Positions 10,881 to 20,808 of a DNA stretch of 64,000 nucleotides are shown in pieces. This DNA comes from Polaromonas sp. (GTDB lineage: Bacteria > Pseudomonadota > Gammaproteobacteria > Burkholderiales > Burkholderiaceae_C): assembly GCF_012927455.1 (NCBI RefSeq), contig NZ_JABBPE010000015.1, positions 62,001-126,000 on the forward strand, given 5' to 3'. How positions within the stretch are numbered: position 1 is the stretch's first letter; each line of letters begins with the position of its first letter. Under the pieces are notes generated by a model. The model made no database searches. It was given only the letters and a program-made list of their open reading frames with translations, and was not told where the DNA came from. Position numbers and translations under genes: made by a program.

Positions 10881-12880
10881 TGAACCTAACGTTTGAAGTG
10901 GAAGAGGCTTTTGCCCCGGGTGGCGCGTTGTCGCGTTCGGCTGAGTATTTTGTACCGCGAAGTGGCCAGACCGAGATGGCTGTTGCCGTTGCTCAGGCCA
11001 TTGAAGGCGCCTATCCGCTGGTGGTGGAAGCCAGTACTGGGGTCGGCAAAACATTTTCTTACCTCGTGCCTGCATTGCTGAGCGGTGAGCGCGTTTTGTT
11101 GTCTACCGCAACCAAGGCCTTGCAAGACCAGCTATTTGGCCGCGATTTACCCCGCTTGGTAGAGGCGCTTGGCCTGCCGGTGAGCACGGCGCTGCTCAAG
11201 GGACGTGGCAGCTACCTGTGTTTGCACCGCATGGAGATGGCGCGGCTGGAAACCCATTTTCCTGACGGTATATCGGTGCGATCGCTGGCAAGAATCGAGG
11301 AGTGGTCGCAAGTGACGCGCAGCGGCGATTTGGCGGAGCTCCCTGGGCTTGATGAGCGTTCACCGGTGATTCCGCTGGTGACGTCTACCCGTGAAAACTG
11401 CCTGGGCGCGCAATGTCCGCGTTTTCGTGCCTGTCATGTCAACCTGGCACGTCGGGAGGCTATGGCAGCGGATGTGGTGGTCATCAACCATCATTTGTTT
11501 TTTGCCGATCTGGCGGTTCGCGAGTCGGGCGTGGCGGAACTGCTGCCCTCGGTACGCATTGCGATTTTTGACGAAGCGCATCAGTTAAATGAAATTGGCG
11601 TGCAGTTTTTAGGAAGTAACTTGACCACCGGTCAATTGCTGGACTTCTCCCGTGACATGCTTGCGGCGGGGTTGCAATTGGCCCGTGGCCTGGTTGACTG
11701 GAACGGCGTGGTTGCGGCCACTGAGCAGGCGGCCCGTGAATTGCGCCTGTGTGTCGGCAAGCATTACCCGGGAACCAAGCTGCGCTGGACCGACGAGGCG
11801 CCTGAAAGCCTGAGTGCCAGTGACTGGCAGGAAGCGTTGAAGGCGGTTCTTGCCTCTTGCATCGCGGCCTGCGCAGCGCTCGACATGGTCAGTGAAATTG
11901 CGCCTGACTTTGTCAGGCTGCATGAGCGCGGCACTGAACTCGCAAAACGCGCCGAAGGTTTTTTTAATGCCTGTGCGCCCGGATGTGTACGCTGGCTTGA
12001 TGTCGGCGCGCAGTTGCGGCTTGTCGAATCACCGCTGGATATTTCCAATGCCGTGAAGAGCAAGGTGTTGAGTGGCGCCGGGGAGTTCGAAAAATCCTGG
12101 ATATTTACCTCGGCAACTTTGGGCGACGATGACAAACTGAGCTGGTTCACGCAGCCTTGCGGGCTGGCCGATGCCAGAGTGTTGCGGGTTGGTAGCCCTT
12201 TTGACTATGAGCGCCAGGCTGCGCTGTACATACCGCAGGACTTTCCCAAGCCCGCTGATCCTTCTCATTCAGCCAAGGTAGCAGCATCAGCGGCAGTATG
12301 GTCGCGGCAACTGGGCGGGCGCACCATGGTGCTGACCACCACGCTGCGCGCTTTGCGGACGATTGGGGACGCGCTTCGGTCCGCTTTTGAGCATTCGAGT
12401 GAAATGGAAGTGCTGGTTCAGGGGAACATGCCCAAGAGGGTCTTGATTGAGCGCTTCCGGCAAGGGAATACCTGCGGCGGAAAGGGTTGCGTATTGGTGG
12501 CGTCGGCGTCGTTTTGGGAGGGTATTGATGTGCCGGGCGACGCACTTCAACTGGTCATCATTGATAAGCTGCCTTTTCCTCCGCCGAACGACCCTTTGGC
12601 CGAAGCCCGCTCAAAATTGCTTGAGTTACAGGGGCGCAGTGCATTTAACGACTATTTTTTGCCCGAGGCTGCCGTCGCCTTAAAGCAGGGTGCCGGGCGC
12701 TTGATACGCAGGGAGACCGATCAGGGTGTCCTGGTGGTGTGTGACGGACGCCTGACTTCCATGGGCTACGGACGGCGGCTGCTGAGGGCGCTGCCCGCTA
12801 TGCAAAGATTGACAACAGAGCAGGCGTTGATGGAGCGGCTGCAGGAACTCACCAGAATTTGTACCACGGGTTGTCTATAG
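10880..12880 (+). CDS. yoaA: DinG/YoaA-family Fe-S DNA helicase
   Basis: 666-residue XPD-like superfamily 2 helicase. The Walker A is ASTGVGKTF (51-59). Four cysteines (Cys114 in GRGSYLCLH, then Cys174, Cys179 and Cys185 in CLGAQCPRFRAC) fit the [4Fe-4S] domain, and the DEAH box is at 231-234. Motif VI-like GAGRLIRR lies near the C-terminus. YoaA and DinG act on damaged or stalled DNA, and in E. coli YoaA works with HolC. The N-terminus, which goes quickly into motif I, fits YoaA better than the longer DinG. The last 32 bases overlap the 3' end of bamD on the opposite strand. Confidence 0.92.
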   Translation: MNLTFEVEEAFAPGGALSRSAEYFVPRSGQTEMAVAVAQAIEGAYPLVVEASTGVGKTFSYLVPALLSGERVLLSTATKALQDQLFGRDLPRLVEALGLPVSTALLKGRGSYLCLHRMEMARLETHFPDGISVRSLARIEEWSQVTRSGDLAELPGLDERSPVIPLVTSTRENCLGAQCPRFRACHVNLARREAMAADVVVINHHLFFADLAVRESGVAELLPSVRIAIFDEAHQLNEIGVQFLGSNLTTGQLLDFSRDMLAAGLQLARGLVDWNGVVAATEQAARELRLCVGKHYPGTKLRWTDEAPESLSASDWQEALKAVLASCIAACAALDMVSEIAPDFVRLHERGTELAKRAEGFFNACAPGCVRWLDVGAQLRLVESPLDISNAVKSKVLSGAGEFEKSWIFTSATLGDDDKLSWFTQPCGLADARVLRVGSPFDYERQAALYIPQDFPKPADPSHSAKVAASAAVWSRQLGGRTMVLTTTLRALRTIGDALRSAFEHSSEMEVLVQGNMPKRVLIERFRQGNTCGGKGCVLVASASFWEGIDVPGDALQLVIIDKLPFPPPNDPLAEARSKLLELQGRSAFNDYFLPEAAVALKQGAGRLIRRETDQGVLVVCDGRLTSMGYGRRLLRALPAMQRLTTEQALMERLQELTRICTTGCL

Positions 12881-13673
12881 ACTTGAATCCCTTGCTGATG
12901 TACTGGCTACGCGGGTAAGTCTTTTCCATGATGCGACGGGTGTCATCGCGCATATCGGCCATGCCCAGTGCATCGTAGGATTTAAAAAGAATAAAGGTGG
13001 CTTCTTCAAGCGCCGGAACGTCGCGGTAGTCGGCTATGGCACTCTGGGCGCGATTGATGGCGGCAACGTAGGCACCGCGGGAATAGTAGTATCTGGCCAC
13101 GTGAACTTCAGATTGGGCCAGTGAATTCACAATGTAATTCATGCGCAAGCGTGCGTCCGGCGCATAACGTGAATCCGGGAAGCGGCCTACCAGCTCCTTG
13201 AAAGATTCAAACGATTCCTTGGCTGATTTTTGGTCGCGTTCCGATAAGTCCTGGCGTGAGATGGACCCGAAAAGCCCGAGATTGTCGTTAAAGTTCACCA
13301 AGCCTTTGAGGTAGAGCGCGTAATCCATAGCGGGACTAGCCGGATGCAACTTCATAAAACGGTCCAGCGTGGCGGCGGCCTGCGCTTGCTCGCCGCCCTT
13401 GTAGTGGGCATAAGCTTTTTCAAGCTGGGCTTGCTGGGCAAGAGGCGTTCCGGCTGCGCGGCCTTCCAGCTTCTCGTAAAGGGGAATCGCCTTGTCATAA
13501 GAGCCGGAGCTCGCCTCATCCTTGGCTTCGGCGTATATCTTGTTTGGACTCCAGGAAGCGGTCCGATCCGGCGTTGGCGTGCTTGAGCAGCCCGCCACTA
13601 CAAGGGACAATGCGAAAACGGCTGCAAGAAGCGGCAATGCCTTGGGGGCAACCGATAATTTGGTGAAAAACAT
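12849..13673 (-). CDS. bamD: Outer-membrane assembly lipoprotein BamD
   Basis: 274-residue lipoprotein of the BAM complex, which inserts beta-barrel proteins into the outer membrane. A basic N-terminus, a hydrophobic stretch and the lipobox VAGC (Cys29) mark signal peptidase II processing. The body consists of TPR-like helices (YDKAIPLYEKLEGR, AHYKGGEQAQAAATLDRFMKLHP and so on), and the ending NPWYKFW is typical of BamD from this order. The gene is convergent with the helicase and divergent from rluD, whose start is 17 bases away, so the promoters of bamD and rluD must overlap the opposite gene. bamB of the same complex is encoded at 24.3 kb. Confidence 0.95.
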   Translation of the reverse strand: MFFTKLSVAPKALPLLAAVFALSLVVAGCSSTPTPDRTASWSPNKIYAEAKDEASSGSYDKAIPLYEKLEGRAAGTPLAQQAQLEKAYAHYKGGEQAQAAATLDRFMKLHPASPAMDYALYLKGLVNFNDNLGLFGSISRQDLSERDQKSAKESFESFKELVGRFPDSRYAPDARLRMNYIVNSLAQSEVHVARYYYSRGAYVAAINRAQSAIADYRDVPALEEATFILFKSYDALGMADMRDDTRRIMEKTYPRSQYISKGFKSIDNPWYKFW

Positions 13674-13690
13674 TGCGATCGACCTTCTTG

Positions 13691-14728
13691 ATGACTGATT
13701 CTGAACAAAGCAAATTGATTATATCGGGCGCTGTTGCCGCCCATGAATTGCCCATTGCGGTGCACGATGGGGTGCCGGAAGATGCAGACGGCGGTGCCGA
13801 GACGGAATTGCGGCGGGAACTGGTTCCTGCCGCAAGCCATGGTCTTCGGCTGGACCTGGCGCTGGCTGCCATAGTGCCCGAGTTCTCCCGTAATTATCTA
13901 CAGCAACTGATAGGGGGGGGAGTGGTCCAGCTCAGGGGTCTGGTAGTAACCAAAACGTCGACCAAGGTCAAGGCCGGCGATGAACTCGCCATTGAACTGC
14001 GGCCAACGCTGCAGAGTCAGGCATTCAAGCCCGAAGCCATGGTGTTGGATATCGTGTTTGAAGACCCGTACTTAATGGTGATCAACAAGCCTGCCGGACT
14101 GGTTGTGCACCCCGCGCCTGGTAATTGGAGCGGTACCTTGCTCAATGGACTGCTGGCCTATGACGCGCAGGCGTCATTCTTGCCGCGCGCCGGCATCGTG
14201 CATCGGCTTGACAAGGACACCAGCGGGCTTATGGTGGTTGCCCGCCAGCGCCAGGTCATGGATCAATTGGTAGACCTGATTGCTGCGCGTAACGTCAGCA
14301 GGGAATACATCGCACTGGCCCACGAAGCATGGCAAGGGGCTAAAACCCGCGAGGTGGATGCGGCGATTGGCCGTGATACCCGTAACCGCCTGCGCATGGC
14401 CGTGGTTGATCTGGAAAAAAATTCCGGCAAGACGGCATCTACCGTGGTAGCGCTGCTGCATAACGGAGAGCGGCACTGCTTGGTCAAATGCAAGTTGCAT
14501 ACTGGCCGCACACATCAAATTCGGGTACACATGGCGTTTCTGGGCCACCCTTTGGTGTCGGATGAACTCTATGGTGGCGCAGCGGGAGGCGGTTTGCATC
14601 GCCAGGCGCTCCACGCTTGCAGACTGGCCTTTAAGCACCCCGTCACTGGTGCCAAAATGGAATTCAGATCGCCACCGCCGGCTGACCTGCTGGCAGCCAT
14701 CGCGGATTTGGGACTGATATATAATTAA
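13691..14728 (+). CDS. rluD: 23S rRNA pseudouridine synthase RluD
   Basis: 345-residue enzyme that isomerises uridines in helix 69 of 23S rRNA (E. coli positions 1911, 1915 and 1917). An S4 RNA-binding domain (about 48-105, GLRLDLALAAIVPEFSRNYL) precedes the catalytic domain. The signature HRLDKDTSGL holds the catalytic Asp174, and HTGRTHQIRVH follows. ATG 13691 is chosen over a TTG 18 bases upstream, which would overlap the bamD start. The bamD/rluD head-to-head arrangement is familiar in betaproteobacteria. Confidence 0.95.
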   Translation: MTDSEQSKLIISGAVAAHELPIAVHDGVPEDADGGAETELRRELVPAASHGLRLDLALAAIVPEFSRNYLQQLIGGGVVQLRGLVVTKTSTKVKAGDELAIELRPTLQSQAFKPEAMVLDIVFEDPYLMVINKPAGLVVHPAPGNWSGTLLNGLLAYDAQASFLPRAGIVHRLDKDTSGLMVVARQRQVMDQLVDLIAARNVSREYIALAHEAWQGAKTREVDAAIGRDTRNRLRMAVVDLEKNSGKTASTVVALLHNGERHCLVKCKLHTGRTHQIRVHMAFLGHPLVSDELYGGAAGGGLHRQALHACRLAFKHPVTGAKMEFRSPPPADLLAAIADLGLIYN

Positions 14729-14839
14729 AGTCTGTAGTTTTCAGCTACCAGCACCAAGGCGCCCCCTGACGAAGAGACAGCGTATGGATGCAACGAGCGG
14801 ACAAGCGCTCTTTCCCGCCTTTTTTCGGAACGACCAATC

Positions 14840-15574
14840 ATGAACACGACGGATGCTAAGCGCATCCTCGAAACAGCCCTCATTTGCGCGCAGCAACCGC
14901 TGCTTTTGCGTGAAATGGGCGTGTTGTTTAACGGGGTGCTGACTGCCGACAGCCTGAAGTTGGTGCTGGAAGACTTGCAAAACGACTGGTCTGGGCGCGG
15001 TGTGGAACTCGTGCAGGTGGCGACGGGCTGGCGCTTTCAAAGTCGGCCCCAATTGCGTGAATACCTTGACCGGCTGCATCCCGAGAAGCCTCCCCGTTAC
15101 AGCCGAGCGACCTTGGAAACGCTGGCCATCATTGCCTATCGCCAGCCCGTGACGCGCGGCGATATGGAAGACATACGCGGTGTCACGATCAATAGCCTGC
15201 TGCTCAAGCAATTGGAAGATCGTGGTTGGGTGGAGGTGATTGGTCACCGCGAAACCGTTGGGCGGCCGGCGCTCTTCGCAACCACTAAGCAATTTCTGGA
15301 TGATTTGGGCGTCGAATCCCTGGACCAGTTGCCTGCAATGGACAGCAGTTCCGGTCAAGGCTCCATGATCGAGCAAATTGAGTTTGGCATTGCAGAAAAT
15401 GCACCCATGCGTTCAGAAGAGCAGGGGGTCTCGCCGGAAACTGCCGATGGCGAAACCGCTGTGCAGGCACTGGATCCGCCAGCCTCAGAAAGCCAGGAAA
15501 ATTCGTCATCCGACGCGGCCAACAATCCTGAACACGATTCCCCGGCTCGGTGCGTAAGCGATCCTCACTCATGA
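14840..15574 (+). CDS. scpB: Segregation and condensation protein B
   Basis: 244-residue kleisin-associated winged-helix protein that works with ScpA and SMC in chromosome condensation. The two winged-helix domains span about 1-85 ([20 protein letters not shown]) and 86-165 ([27 protein letters not shown]...[18 protein letters not shown]). After about residue 185 the sequence is an acidic, Ser/Glu-rich tail that looks disordered. scpA is not in the window. rluB starts 10 bases downstream, a pairing common in Gram-negatives. Confidence 0.94.
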   Translation: MNTTDAKRILETALICAQQPLLLREMGVLFNGVLTADSLKLVLEDLQNDWSGRGVELVQVATGWRFQSRPQLREYLDRLHPEKPPRYSRATLETLAIIAYRQPVTRGDMEDIRGVTINSLLLKQLEDRGWVEVIGHRETVGRPALFATTKQFLDDLGVESLDQLPAMDSSSGQGSMIEQIEFGIAENAPMRSEEQGVSPETADGETAVQALDPPASESQENSSSDAANNPEHDSPARCVSDPHS

Positions 15575-15584
15575 ATGTAAAAGC

Positions 15585-17213
15585 ATGAACCCACAAGACC
15601 AACCTGCTTCCGAAGTCCCCGCTAACTCTGACCAAAGTCAAGACAAGGCGCTAACCTTCGAAAAAAATGGGGAGGATGCTCCTCATTTAATAGCGTCTGG
15701 TAAACAGTCAAATACTTTGACGCAGCCTGAGGCAATTGAACGACGTCCTATTGCGCCCGGGGCAACCACCATGCGGTTTGAAGACGTGGTGACCGGTCAA
15801 TTTGACGCTGACGAGGAGGATGTGGCGCTTGATTTGCCTAAACGGGTTTTGTCGCCACAGCCTGAAACCCCCAAATTACACAAAGTGCTTGCGCAAGCCG
15901 GTTTGGGATCCCGGCTGGAAATGGAGCAGTTAATTCTTGAAGGACGCATTTCGGTCAATGCCGAGCCCGCCCACATCGGGCAGCGCATCCAGTTCGGTGA
16001 CTCCGTCAAGGTCAATGGCAAACCGGTTCGGGTGCGGATTGATCCGCCGCCTCCCCGCGTTATCGCTTACCACAAGCCGGCCGGCGAGGTCGTGACGCAT
16101 GACGATCCGCAAAATCGGCCGACCGTGTTCAGGCGGCTGCCCAAACTATTTCAGGGCAAATGGCAGTCGGTCGGACGTCTGGATCTGAACACCGAGGGCT
16201 TGCTGCTTTTGACTAGTTCTGGCGAGTTGGCCAATAGGCTGATGCATCCGCGCTTTGGGCTAGAGCGCGAATACGCCGTGCGCGTGTTGGGTGCGCTGAA
16301 CAACGAAGAAAAAAAACGTCTGCTCGAAGGGGTAACGCTCGACGATGGCCTGGCTCAGTTCAGCTCCATCGAAGCCGGCGGGGGCGAGGGCGCCAATTGC
16401 TGGTATCGGGTCACCATTTCCGAGGGGCGTAACCGCGAGGTCCGTCGCATGTTCGAAGCGGTTGGTCATGCGGTTAGCCGCCTCATCCGGATCCGCTACG
16501 GCGCCATGGTGCTACCGCGGGGACTGAAGCGGGGCGCCTTTGTAGAGCTCGACGAGCAGGATATTTGGGCGTTGACCGGCGCTGTGACGCGCTCCGAAGC
16601 GCGAGTCGATCCGCGGGGAGCGCCCAGAAACTTGTCCTCCCGGGATGACCGCGGCAATGAATCCCGACGCGGTCGTGACGCCGGCAGAGATGATCGCGGG
16701 CGCGGCGGCCGTGGGCGACCTTCGGAGTCCGATACCGGGCAAGCCGCTGCATTGCCGCCAGCTGACGTCGAGCATGAGCCCTATGAGCTGCAGCCGCCCC
16801 CGCACCGCATGGAAGCCACACCCAGAGACTACAACCAGCGTCGCGGTGGAAAAGGACGCAGCCCGGCAGGTAATCCCGGCTCCCGCTCTTGGACTGGGCA
16901 GTCGGTGGGAAACGGTGGCGCGCAAGGGCCACGTAGGCGCGATGACCGTGCCGACAGGAGCGACAAAGCGCCTGGTGGTGCGCAGCCTGATCCCATGAAA
17001 ACGTCGTTTGGCTACATCGGTGCCGAAACCTTCACCCGGCAAAGACAAGGGCAAGGACAGGGGCAGGGGCAGGGGCAGCGTCGCAGTGGCGGCGGTAACG
17101 CGGGCGGCATGGGGGGCGGTGGGACTGGCGGTCAGCGCGGCGGTGGCACTGGAGGCGGAAATCGGGGAGGCGGTAATCGTGGTGGCGGGGGGAACCGCAA
17201 CGGAAATCGCTAG
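15585..17213 (+). CDS. rluB: 23S rRNA pseudouridine synthase RluB with long extensions
   Basis: 542 residues, far longer than the roughly 290 of E. coli RluB. Residues 1-95 are an acidic Gln/Asp/Pro leader. An S4 domain (about 97-145, [14 protein letters not shown]) and the catalytic domain ([22 protein letters not shown] with Asp200, [13 protein letters not shown]) follow to about 335. The last 200 residues are disordered: Arg/Asp/Gly stretches, a (GQ)n run, then Gly with NRGG and QRGG repeats like RGG-type RNA-binding tails. E. coli RluB makes pseudouridine 2605. The extension is encoded partly by a 6-bp microsatellite and could vary in length between strains. Confidence 0.93.
   Translation: MNPQDQPASEVPANSDQSQDKALTFEKNGEDAPHLIASGKQSNTLTQPEAIERRPIAPGATTMRFEDVVTGQFDADEEDVALDLPKRVLSPQPETPKLHKVLAQAGLGSRLEMEQLILEGRISVNAEPAHIGQRIQFGDSVKVNGKPVRVRIDPPPPRVIAYHKPAGEVVTHDDPQNRPTVFRRLPKLFQGKWQSVGRLDLNTEGLLLLTSSGELANRLMHPRFGLEREYAVRVLGALNNEEKKRLLEGVTLDDGLAQFSSIEAGGGEGANCWYRVTISEGRNREVRRMFEAVGHAVSRLIRIRYGAMVLPRGLKRGAFVELDEQDIWALTGAVTRSEARVDPRGAPRNLSSRDDRGNESRRGRDAGRDDRGRGGRGRPSESDTGQAAALPPADVEHEPYELQPPPHRMEATPRDYNQRRGGKGRSPAGNPGSRSWTGQSVGNGGAQGPRRRDDRADRSDKAPGGAQPDPMKTSFGYIGAETFTRQRQGQGQGQGQGQRRSGGGNAGGMGGGGTGGQRGGGTGGGNRGGGNRGGGGNRNGNR
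17046..17078 (+). repeat. 6-bp tandem repeat in rluB (Gly-Gln codons)
   Basis: Successive units of CAAGGG, CAAGGA and CAGGGG (about five and a half units) encode the (GQ)n run in the RluB tail. In-frame slippage would change length without a frameshift. Confidence 0.8.
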
Positions 17214-17332
17214 ATTTGGCTTAGCCATTTCGATTCTCCGGGTGGGCGAGAACGTCTTGGCCCGCAGGTTAAAATCAGTGGCTTTATTCAGTTTGTTGAA
17301 CAATTTAAAAATCCAAGTCTTAAGGAAAATTT

Positions 17333-17758
17333 ATGGCGATCGAACGCACTTTGTCCATCATCAAGCCTGACGCAGTGGCAAAAAATGTCATTGGAAAAAT
17401 CTATGCTCGTTTCGAAGCTGCTGGCCTGACAGTGGTCGCAGCCAGAATGGCACATCTGTCACAGGGTGAAGCCGAAGCTTTTTATGCGGTGCACAAAGAG
17501 CGTCCTTTTTTCAAGGATCTGGTCTCTTTTATGATTTCCGGTCCGGTGATGATTCAGGCCCTGGAAGGCGAAGGCGCCGTTTTAAAGAATCGTGACCTGA
17601 TGGGCGCTACCGATCCAAAGAAGGCCGCTGCCGGCACCATTCGTGCTGATTTCGCCGATAGCATTGATGCCAACGCCGTTCACGGATCAGATGCTGCCGA
17701 GACAGCCAAGGAAGAAATCGCATTCTTCTTTCCTGGCATGAACGTTTACTCGCGTTAA
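17333..17758 (+). CDS. ndk: Nucleoside diphosphate kinase
   Basis: 141-residue enzyme that transfers the gamma-phosphate of ATP to nucleoside diphosphates through a phosphohistidine. The family-typical N-terminus [12 protein letters not shown], the [11 protein letters not shown] loop and the active site NAVHGSD (His117) are intact, and the length is standard. AAGGAAA lies just upstream of ATG 17333. The 119-base gap after rluB is AT-richer than its surroundings and probably carries a promoter, though I see no clear -35/-10 pair. rlmN follows after a hairpin-rich gap. Confidence 0.97.
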   Translation: MAIERTLSIIKPDAVAKNVIGKIYARFEAAGLTVVAARMAHLSQGEAEAFYAVHKERPFFKDLVSFMISGPVMIQALEGEGAVLKNRDLMGATDPKKAAAGTIRADFADSIDANAVHGSDAAETAKEEIAFFFPGMNVYSR

Positions 17759-17766
17759 ACCATGTA

Positions 17767-17817
17767 CCACCCCACGCCTTGTTTCGCCTTCCCCGGGGCG
17801 ACGCTTGCTTGGGGTGG
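17767..17817. other. Stem-loop between ndk and rlmN
   Basis: CCACCCCA (17767-17774) is the exact reverse complement of TGGGGTGG (17810-17817), with a smaller CGCC/GGCG stem inside. No T-run follows on either strand, so it is not a convincing intrinsic terminator. It may be an RNA stem or a degraded repeat. Confidence 0.45.
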
Positions 17818-17838
17818 GCGAGCCTATTGCTTACTAGG

Positions 17839-18987
17839 ATGACGGCCAACCTGCTTGACTATGATCTGGAGCGTCTGACCGCCTTTTGCGAGGAGCTTGG
17901 TGAAAAGCGCTTTCGTGCTACCCAGCTTTTCCGTTGGATTCACCAAAAAGGTGCTTCAAATTTTGCGCAGATGACCGATCTGGCGAAGTCCCTTCGCCAA
18001 AAACTGGCCGTCTCGGCCCACATTCAGGGCCCCAAAGTGGTATCTCGTCACGATTCGGCTGACGGCACCGTCAAATGGCTGTTTGATGTCGGTGCTGGCA
18101 ACGTCATCGAGACTGTTTTTATTCCTGAAGCAGATCGCGGAACCCTGTGTATTTCGTCGCAGGCAGGCTGCGCAGTGGGTTGCCGGTTTTGTTCGACCGG
18201 GCACCAGGGTTTTAGTCGCAACCTCACCACCGGGGAGATTGTTTTCCAATTGTGGTTTGCAGAGCACTTCCTGCGCCGTCACCTTGGCCGGCAAGAACGC
18301 GTCATTTCCAATGTCGTCATGATGGGCATGGGTGAGCCCTTGCAGAATTACTCGCAACTGCTGCCCGCCCTGAAGGTGATGCTCGATGACCATGCTTATG
18401 GTTTGTCGCGTCGCCGGGTGACGGTGTCCACTTCCGGCGTTGTGCCGATGATTGACCGGCTGGCCGAGGATTGTCCTGTGGCACTTGCTGTGTCGCTGCA
18501 TGCACCGCTGGATGCGTTGCGTGACAACCTGGTTCCGCTCAATAAAAAATTTCCTATCGCTGAGCTGCTGGAGGCCTGTACCCGCTACCAATCGGCCGCT
18601 CCACGCGACTTCATTACTTTTGAGTATTGCATGCTCGATGGGGTCAATGACCAGCCTGCGCACGCGCATCAGCTGCTGGCGTTGATACAAGCCCATGCGG
18701 CAAACGGCCTGAAGTGCAAATTTAACTTGATACCGTTCAATCCGTTTCCGGCCTCCGGTCTGACGCGTTCTGCCATGCCGCAAGTCGCAGCCTTTGCAAA
18801 AATCCTCATGGATGCGGGCATCGTCACCACTGTCAGGAAAACCCGTGGAGATGACATTGACGCAGCCTGCGGGCAATTGGCGGGTGACGTTCAGGATCGA
18901 ACCGGTGTGGACCAGCGCATGGCCACGCAGCGGCAAGGTATGCTAGGTGGAATCAAGGTGGTGGTGCTCAAGGGGATTGATGTATGA
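17839..18987 (+). CDS. rlmN: Dual-specificity rRNA/tRNA methyltransferase RlmN
   Basis: 382-residue radical-SAM enzyme that methylates C2 of adenosine 2503 in 23S rRNA and adenosine 37 in some tRNAs. The cluster motif is CAVGCRFC (Cys111, Cys115, Cys118). [11 protein letters not shown], the SLHAP block and a C-terminal [19 protein letters not shown] containing the second catalytic Cys are present. ATG 17839 gives the expected N-terminus; a TTG 60 bases upstream falls in the hairpin. The stop overlaps the start of pilW in ATGA. It leads a run of coupled genes up to ispG. Confidence 0.95.
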   Translation: MTANLLDYDLERLTAFCEELGEKRFRATQLFRWIHQKGASNFAQMTDLAKSLRQKLAVSAHIQGPKVVSRHDSADGTVKWLFDVGAGNVIETVFIPEADRGTLCISSQAGCAVGCRFCSTGHQGFSRNLTTGEIVFQLWFAEHFLRRHLGRQERVISNVVMMGMGEPLQNYSQLLPALKVMLDDHAYGLSRRRVTVSTSGVVPMIDRLAEDCPVALAVSLHAPLDALRDNLVPLNKKFPIAELLEACTRYQSAAPRDFITFEYCMLDGVNDQPAHAHQLLALIQAHAANGLKCKFNLIPFNPFPASGLTRSAMPQVAAFAKILMDAGIVTTVRKTRGDDIDAACGQLAGDVQDRTGVDQRMATQRQGMLGGIKVVVLKGIDV

Positions 18988-19802
18988 GGTTTTTCGGCAA
19001 TGGGTTGTGGATGCCAGCATGCTGGATTGCGCTGCTGCTGGCGGGTTGTGCAAATCAATCGGGGCTTCCTGGGGTATCGGGGATATCGGGCAACCGAACC
19101 GACCTCGTCACAGAGTCAGATGAACCCGATCAACGCCGACGCGCGCGGCTACGCCTGGAGCTTGCAACCGGTTATTTTGAACAAGGGCAGACCACGGTTG
19201 CGCTCGATGAAATCAAGCAGTCGCTGGCCACAGATCCAAGCTACGGAGACGCTTTCAACTTGCGCGGGCTGGTCTACATGCGGCTCAATGACATTCCTTT
19301 GGCCGAAGACAGTTTTCGCCGTGCCCTTGCGTTAAATCCGCGCGATGCTGATGTGGCGCATAACTATGGATGGCTGCTTTGCCAGCAGGCCCGTTACAGC
19401 GAGTCATTCCGGCTGTTTGCGCAGGCCACAGCCAATCCCACCTACAGCGGCAAAGCCAAAACATGGATGGCCCAAGGCGTCTGTCAGGTTCGTGCGGGGC
19501 AGCGGACTGAGGCTGAACAAAGTCTGATGCAATCTTATGAGCTGGATGCCGGTAACCCAGTCACGAGCTATAGCCTTGCCAATCTGCTTTACGCGCGCGG
19601 AGAGTTGACGCGTGCGCAGTTTTACATCCGCCGCTTGAATAACAGCGAATTTGCCAATGCTGAAACTCTCTGGCTTGGCATCAAGACCGAACGCAAGCTT
19701 AACAATCGTGAGACTTTGCTGCAACTTGCCGACCAGCTCAAAAAGCGTTTTGCGCAATCGCCTGAGGCTGCTTTGTACGAAAAAGGTGTCTTCAATGACT
19801 AA
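18984..19802 (+). CDS. pilW: Type IV pilus biogenesis/stability lipoprotein PilW (PilF)
   Basis: 272-residue TPR lipoprotein. The lipobox LLAGC places the acylated Cys at residue 22, and TPR units ([53 protein letters not shown] and others) fill the rest. PilF/PilW pilots the PilQ secretin to the outer membrane and stabilises it. Placement between rlmN and rodZ is conserved in proteobacteria. It overlaps rlmN by four bases and rodZ by eight, so expression is tightly linked. The organism should therefore carry type IV pilus genes elsewhere. Confidence 0.92.
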   Translation: MRFFGNGLWMPACWIALLLAGCANQSGLPGVSGISGNRTDLVTESDEPDQRRRARLRLELATGYFEQGQTTVALDEIKQSLATDPSYGDAFNLRGLVYMRLNDIPLAEDSFRRALALNPRDADVAHNYGWLLCQQARYSESFRLFAQATANPTYSGKAKTWMAQGVCQVRAGQRTEAEQSLMQSYELDAGNPVTSYSLANLLYARGELTRAQFYIRRLNNSEFANAETLWLGIKTERKLNNRETLLQLADQLKKRFAQSPEAALYEKGVFND

Positions 19803-20808
19803 CTTGGACCCGGCGTTGGCAGGAAGTTCCGGGGCAGATACCGCGTTTGACGGCTTTGCCAGCGGCCAAGGCTCGAGCGGACCGGGGCCGACCGCCGGGG
19901 CATTGCTTCGCGATGCGAGAGAATCGGCAGGCGTGCACATTGCAGCTTTGGCAGTCACGCTTAAAGTGCCGGTAAGAAAACTCGAAGCGCTGGAGCAGGA
20001 TCGATTCGACCTGTTGCCGGACGCCGTTTTTGCTCGGGCGTTGGCCGCCAGCGTGTGTCGCACCCTTAAGCTGGATGCGGCTACGGTGCTTGAGCGGCTA
20101 CCCAGAACCAGTACGCCAAAACTGAGTTACCCAACCACCCGCAGCAGCACACCGTTTCGCTCGTCAGGTTATGGGTCCAGCTCTGGGACGTCGTTTCGGG
20201 CGCAGCTTTCGCGGCCCGCGGTTCTCACCGGCATTGTGTTTTTGCTGGGCGCACTGGTGTTGATTTTCTTGCCAGCCAAGAAGCCGGACGCGGTTCCTGG
20301 CACAGCTGGGACAGAGGGCGCGCTGGTCACCGGTGAATCACTGAAGGGGCTGCCCGCAGCCCTGACCAAGGCCGGCGCTGACTTGGCGGAAAGTACCAAG
20401 TCTGTGCTGTCAGCGCGGCAAACAAGCGAAGCCGCTGCTCCCGTCAATGCGGCCCCAACCGGGGGCTTGCTGGTCACCGATTCAATTACATCTACAACAC
20501 TTGTGCCAGCCCAAGCCTTGGCTTCGATGCCTGCCGCTGCACCTGGTGATCCGGCCGTGCAAGCCGCAGTCACCGGTCTCGTGACATTCCGCGCGCAGGG
20601 ACAATCCTGGGTCGAGGTGACCGATGCAAAAGGGACGGTGGTGCTTCGCCGTACGCTCGCCGCCGGCGAGCTCGTAGGCGCTACCGGAGCGTTGCCGCTG
20701 ACGGCCGTAGTGGGCCGGGCGGACGCCACACAGGTCCAGGTGCGTGGGCAGGCCTTCGACCTGAGCTTGGTGACCAAAGATAACGTAGCCCGATTTGAGG
20801 TGAAGTAA
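19795..20808 (+). CDS. rodZ: RodZ-like cytoskeletal membrane protein
   Basis: 337 residues with RodZ architecture: a cytoplasmic helix-turn-helix of the Cro/XRE type (about 36-100, [20 protein letters not shown]), a Ser/Thr-rich linker, one transmembrane helix (about 142-160, [16 protein letters not shown]) and a periplasmic DUF4115-like domain at the end ([15 protein letters not shown]). RodZ links MreB filaments to the cell-wall elongation machinery. The start at 19795 lies within pilW, and the stop and ispG start share a base (TAATG). A 48-codon upstream extension of the frame within pilW is not used. Confidence 0.9.
   Translation: MTNLDPALAGSSGADTAFDGFASGQGSSGPGPTAGALLRDARESAGVHIAALAVTLKVPVRKLEALEQDRFDLLPDAVFARALAASVCRTLKLDAATVLERLPRTSTPKLSYPTTRSSTPFRSSGYGSSSGTSFRAQLSRPAVLTGIVFLLGALVLIFLPAKKPDAVPGTAGTEGALVTGESLKGLPAALTKAGADLAESTKSVLSARQTSEAAAPVNAAPTGGLLVTDSITSTTLVPAQALASMPAAAPGDPAVQAAVTGLVTFRAQGQSWVEVTDAKGTVVLRRTLAAGELVGATGALPLTAVVGRADATQVQVRGQAFDLSLVTKDNVARFEVK

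Noticed and set aside
14732-14746. GTAG-N7-CTAC followed by a GCGCCCC-like stretch, a possible decayed family 1 repeat
   Set aside because: Only four-base arms of different sequence, and the flank match is weak; not counted among the copies.
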